Translations under genes and position numbers: made by a program
The notes under the pieces: generated by a model
Databases searched by the model: none
What the model saw: the letters and a program-made list of their open reading frames with translations, nothing else
Told to the model about the DNA's origin: nothing
DNA from: CALLVY01 sp937899855
GTDB lineage: Bacteria; Bacteroidota; Bacteroidia; Chitinophagales; Saprospiraceae
Reading direction: 5' to 3'
DNA length: 6,559 nucleotides
Assembly (NCBI GenBank): GCA_039820405.1
Contig: JBCBQC010000171.1
Span: forward strand, 1-6,559
Part shown: in pieces, positions 5,822-6,559 of the stretch
Layout: each line of letters opens with the position of its first letter
Position numbering within the stretch: the stretch's first letter is position 1

Positions 5822-6559
5822 TCATTTTATACCCTCCTGATCCACCGTCCCTCGCTGGCGTTCGAACAACTGGGCCGGCGCATCATTCAGAACTACGAGT
5901 ACGCGCCCCGTCGAGGAATCCTCCCGATCCAAAGGGAGCAGGGCCTTGACCTCCCCCGTCACCATAAAACCACTTGCTACCGCTGGCTCGACTCGGAAAC
6001 CGTGCTGGCCATCGCCGAGCAGTAGCTGGCCGTAGCTCGCGTCGTTACGGGGCGTTTCTACTTCCGAACCGTACAAGTTGCCCGCACACAAAATATCCAA
6101 TTTGCCATCTTCATCAAAATCCTGAATTAAAAAGCTATTGATCGAAGAGACCTGTGTTGCTACGGGCAATTCCCTTGCCGTAAATACCGCATCCCCCCGA
6201 TTTTCAAAATAACAGTGGGCAAAATTGGTGGCGACCAAATGCGTTGCCGATCGCAAAGGCTCCTCGCCAAAGATGTCGTACAGGCTGGCTTTGCCAAAGG
6301 CATCGTAGGTGGGAAACTTCTTCTTGATGAAGGGCATTTGATTGGACGAACACTCGCGACCGCGCAGCGGTACCAGCTCTCCTCCCGCGTAATGACTCAG
6401 TACGATGTCCCGACTGCCGTTCTGGTCAAAGTCGTCGGTGAAAATTTGAAATGGGGCCTCAGCGCTGGCCTTGTACTTGTAGTTCAAGCCCAAGTTGCCA
6501 CCAACCAAGTCCAAATCCCCATCCCCGTCAAAATCCGCCGCGGCCAGGGCGTACCACCA
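5822..6559 (-). CDS. VCBS/FG-GAP repeat protein, C-terminal 245 residues (5' end outside window)
   Basis: This is the last part of a larger protein; the frame is open to the window edge, so the true start is upstream. Acidic calcium-binding loops typical of FG-GAP/VCBS beta-propeller blades recur: DFDGDGDLD (9-17), DFDQNGSRD (43-51) and DFDEDGKLD (147-155), each followed by a hydrophobic strand. The phrases YFENRGDAVFT and GQLLLGDGQHGF are also typical of blades. Relatives are usually large, exported or cell-surface proteins, often near polysaccharide-utilisation genes in Bacteroidota. The signal peptide, if any, would be outside the window. The stop is 8 bp before the lacI ATG, which suggests co-transcription. 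Its role in this pathway is unknown; glycan or glycoconjugate binding outside the cell is only a guess. Confidence 0.88.
   Translation of the reverse strand, partial: WWYALAAADFDGDGDLDLVGGNLGLNYKYKASAEAPFQIFTDDFDQNGSRDIVLSHYAGGELVPLRGRECSSNQMPFIKKKFPTYDAFGKASLYDIFGEEPLRSATHLVATNFAHCYFENRGDAVFTARELPVATQVSSINSFLIQDFDEDGKLDILCAGNLYGSEVETPRNDASYGQLLLGDGQHGFRVEPAVASGFMVTGEVKALLPLDREDSSTGRVLVVLNDAPAQLFERQRGTVDQEGIK

Overview
The window reads as a compact catabolic operon from a fairly GC-rich member of the Bacteroidota. That assignment is an inference. It rests on a TAnnTTTG-type -7 promoter box, start codons that mostly lack Shine-Dalgarno sequences, a VCBS/FG-GAP repeat protein beside a LacI regulator, and an SGLT-like symporter. 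A Saprospiria/Lewinella-like organism would fit, but nothing in the window proves it.

Every gene is on the minus strand, so transcription runs from high to low coordinates. In that order: (i) the C-terminal 245 residues of a VCBS/FG-GAP repeat protein (5822-6559, 5' end outside the window); (ii) a complete LacI-family repressor 8 bp further on (4803-5813); (iii) a 142-bp regulatory gap with a 34-bp perfect palindrome, a second stem-loop that overlaps the lacI stop codon, a T7 tract and a Bacteroidota-type promoter box; (iv) an aldo/keto reductase resembling YdhF (3785-4660); (v) an SsuD-like FMNH2-dependent monooxygenase of the luciferase-like (LLM) family (2555-3724); (vi) a sodium/solute symporter with SGLT-type sugar-binding residues (986-2533); and (vii) the first 324 residues of a SulP-family anion permease (1-974, running off the window). 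There are no RNA genes, mobile elements or CRISPR arrays, and no gene-free stretch above 300 bp.

The most interesting reading is functional. An SsuD-type desulfonating monooxygenase, an aldo/keto reductase, a sugar-type Na+ symporter, a sulfate/sulfite-type permease and a sugar-type LacI repressor together match the logic of the oxidative sulfoquinovose pathway known from Agrobacterium (the Smo or sulfo-SMO pathway). There, a flavin monooxygenase removes sulfite from a sulfosugar and an aldo/keto reductase turns the resulting 6-oxo-sugar into an ordinary hexose. This may be a Bacteroidota version of that chemistry with an SSS symporter in place of an ABC importer and SulP in place of the known exporter. 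The substrate is inferred. No sulfoquinovosidase or flavin reductase lies in the window, so either may be outside it.

LacI probably controls the four catabolic genes from the palindrome just upstream of the aldo/keto reductase. The same palindrome, followed by T7, could also act as the intrinsic terminator of the VCBS-lacI transcript.
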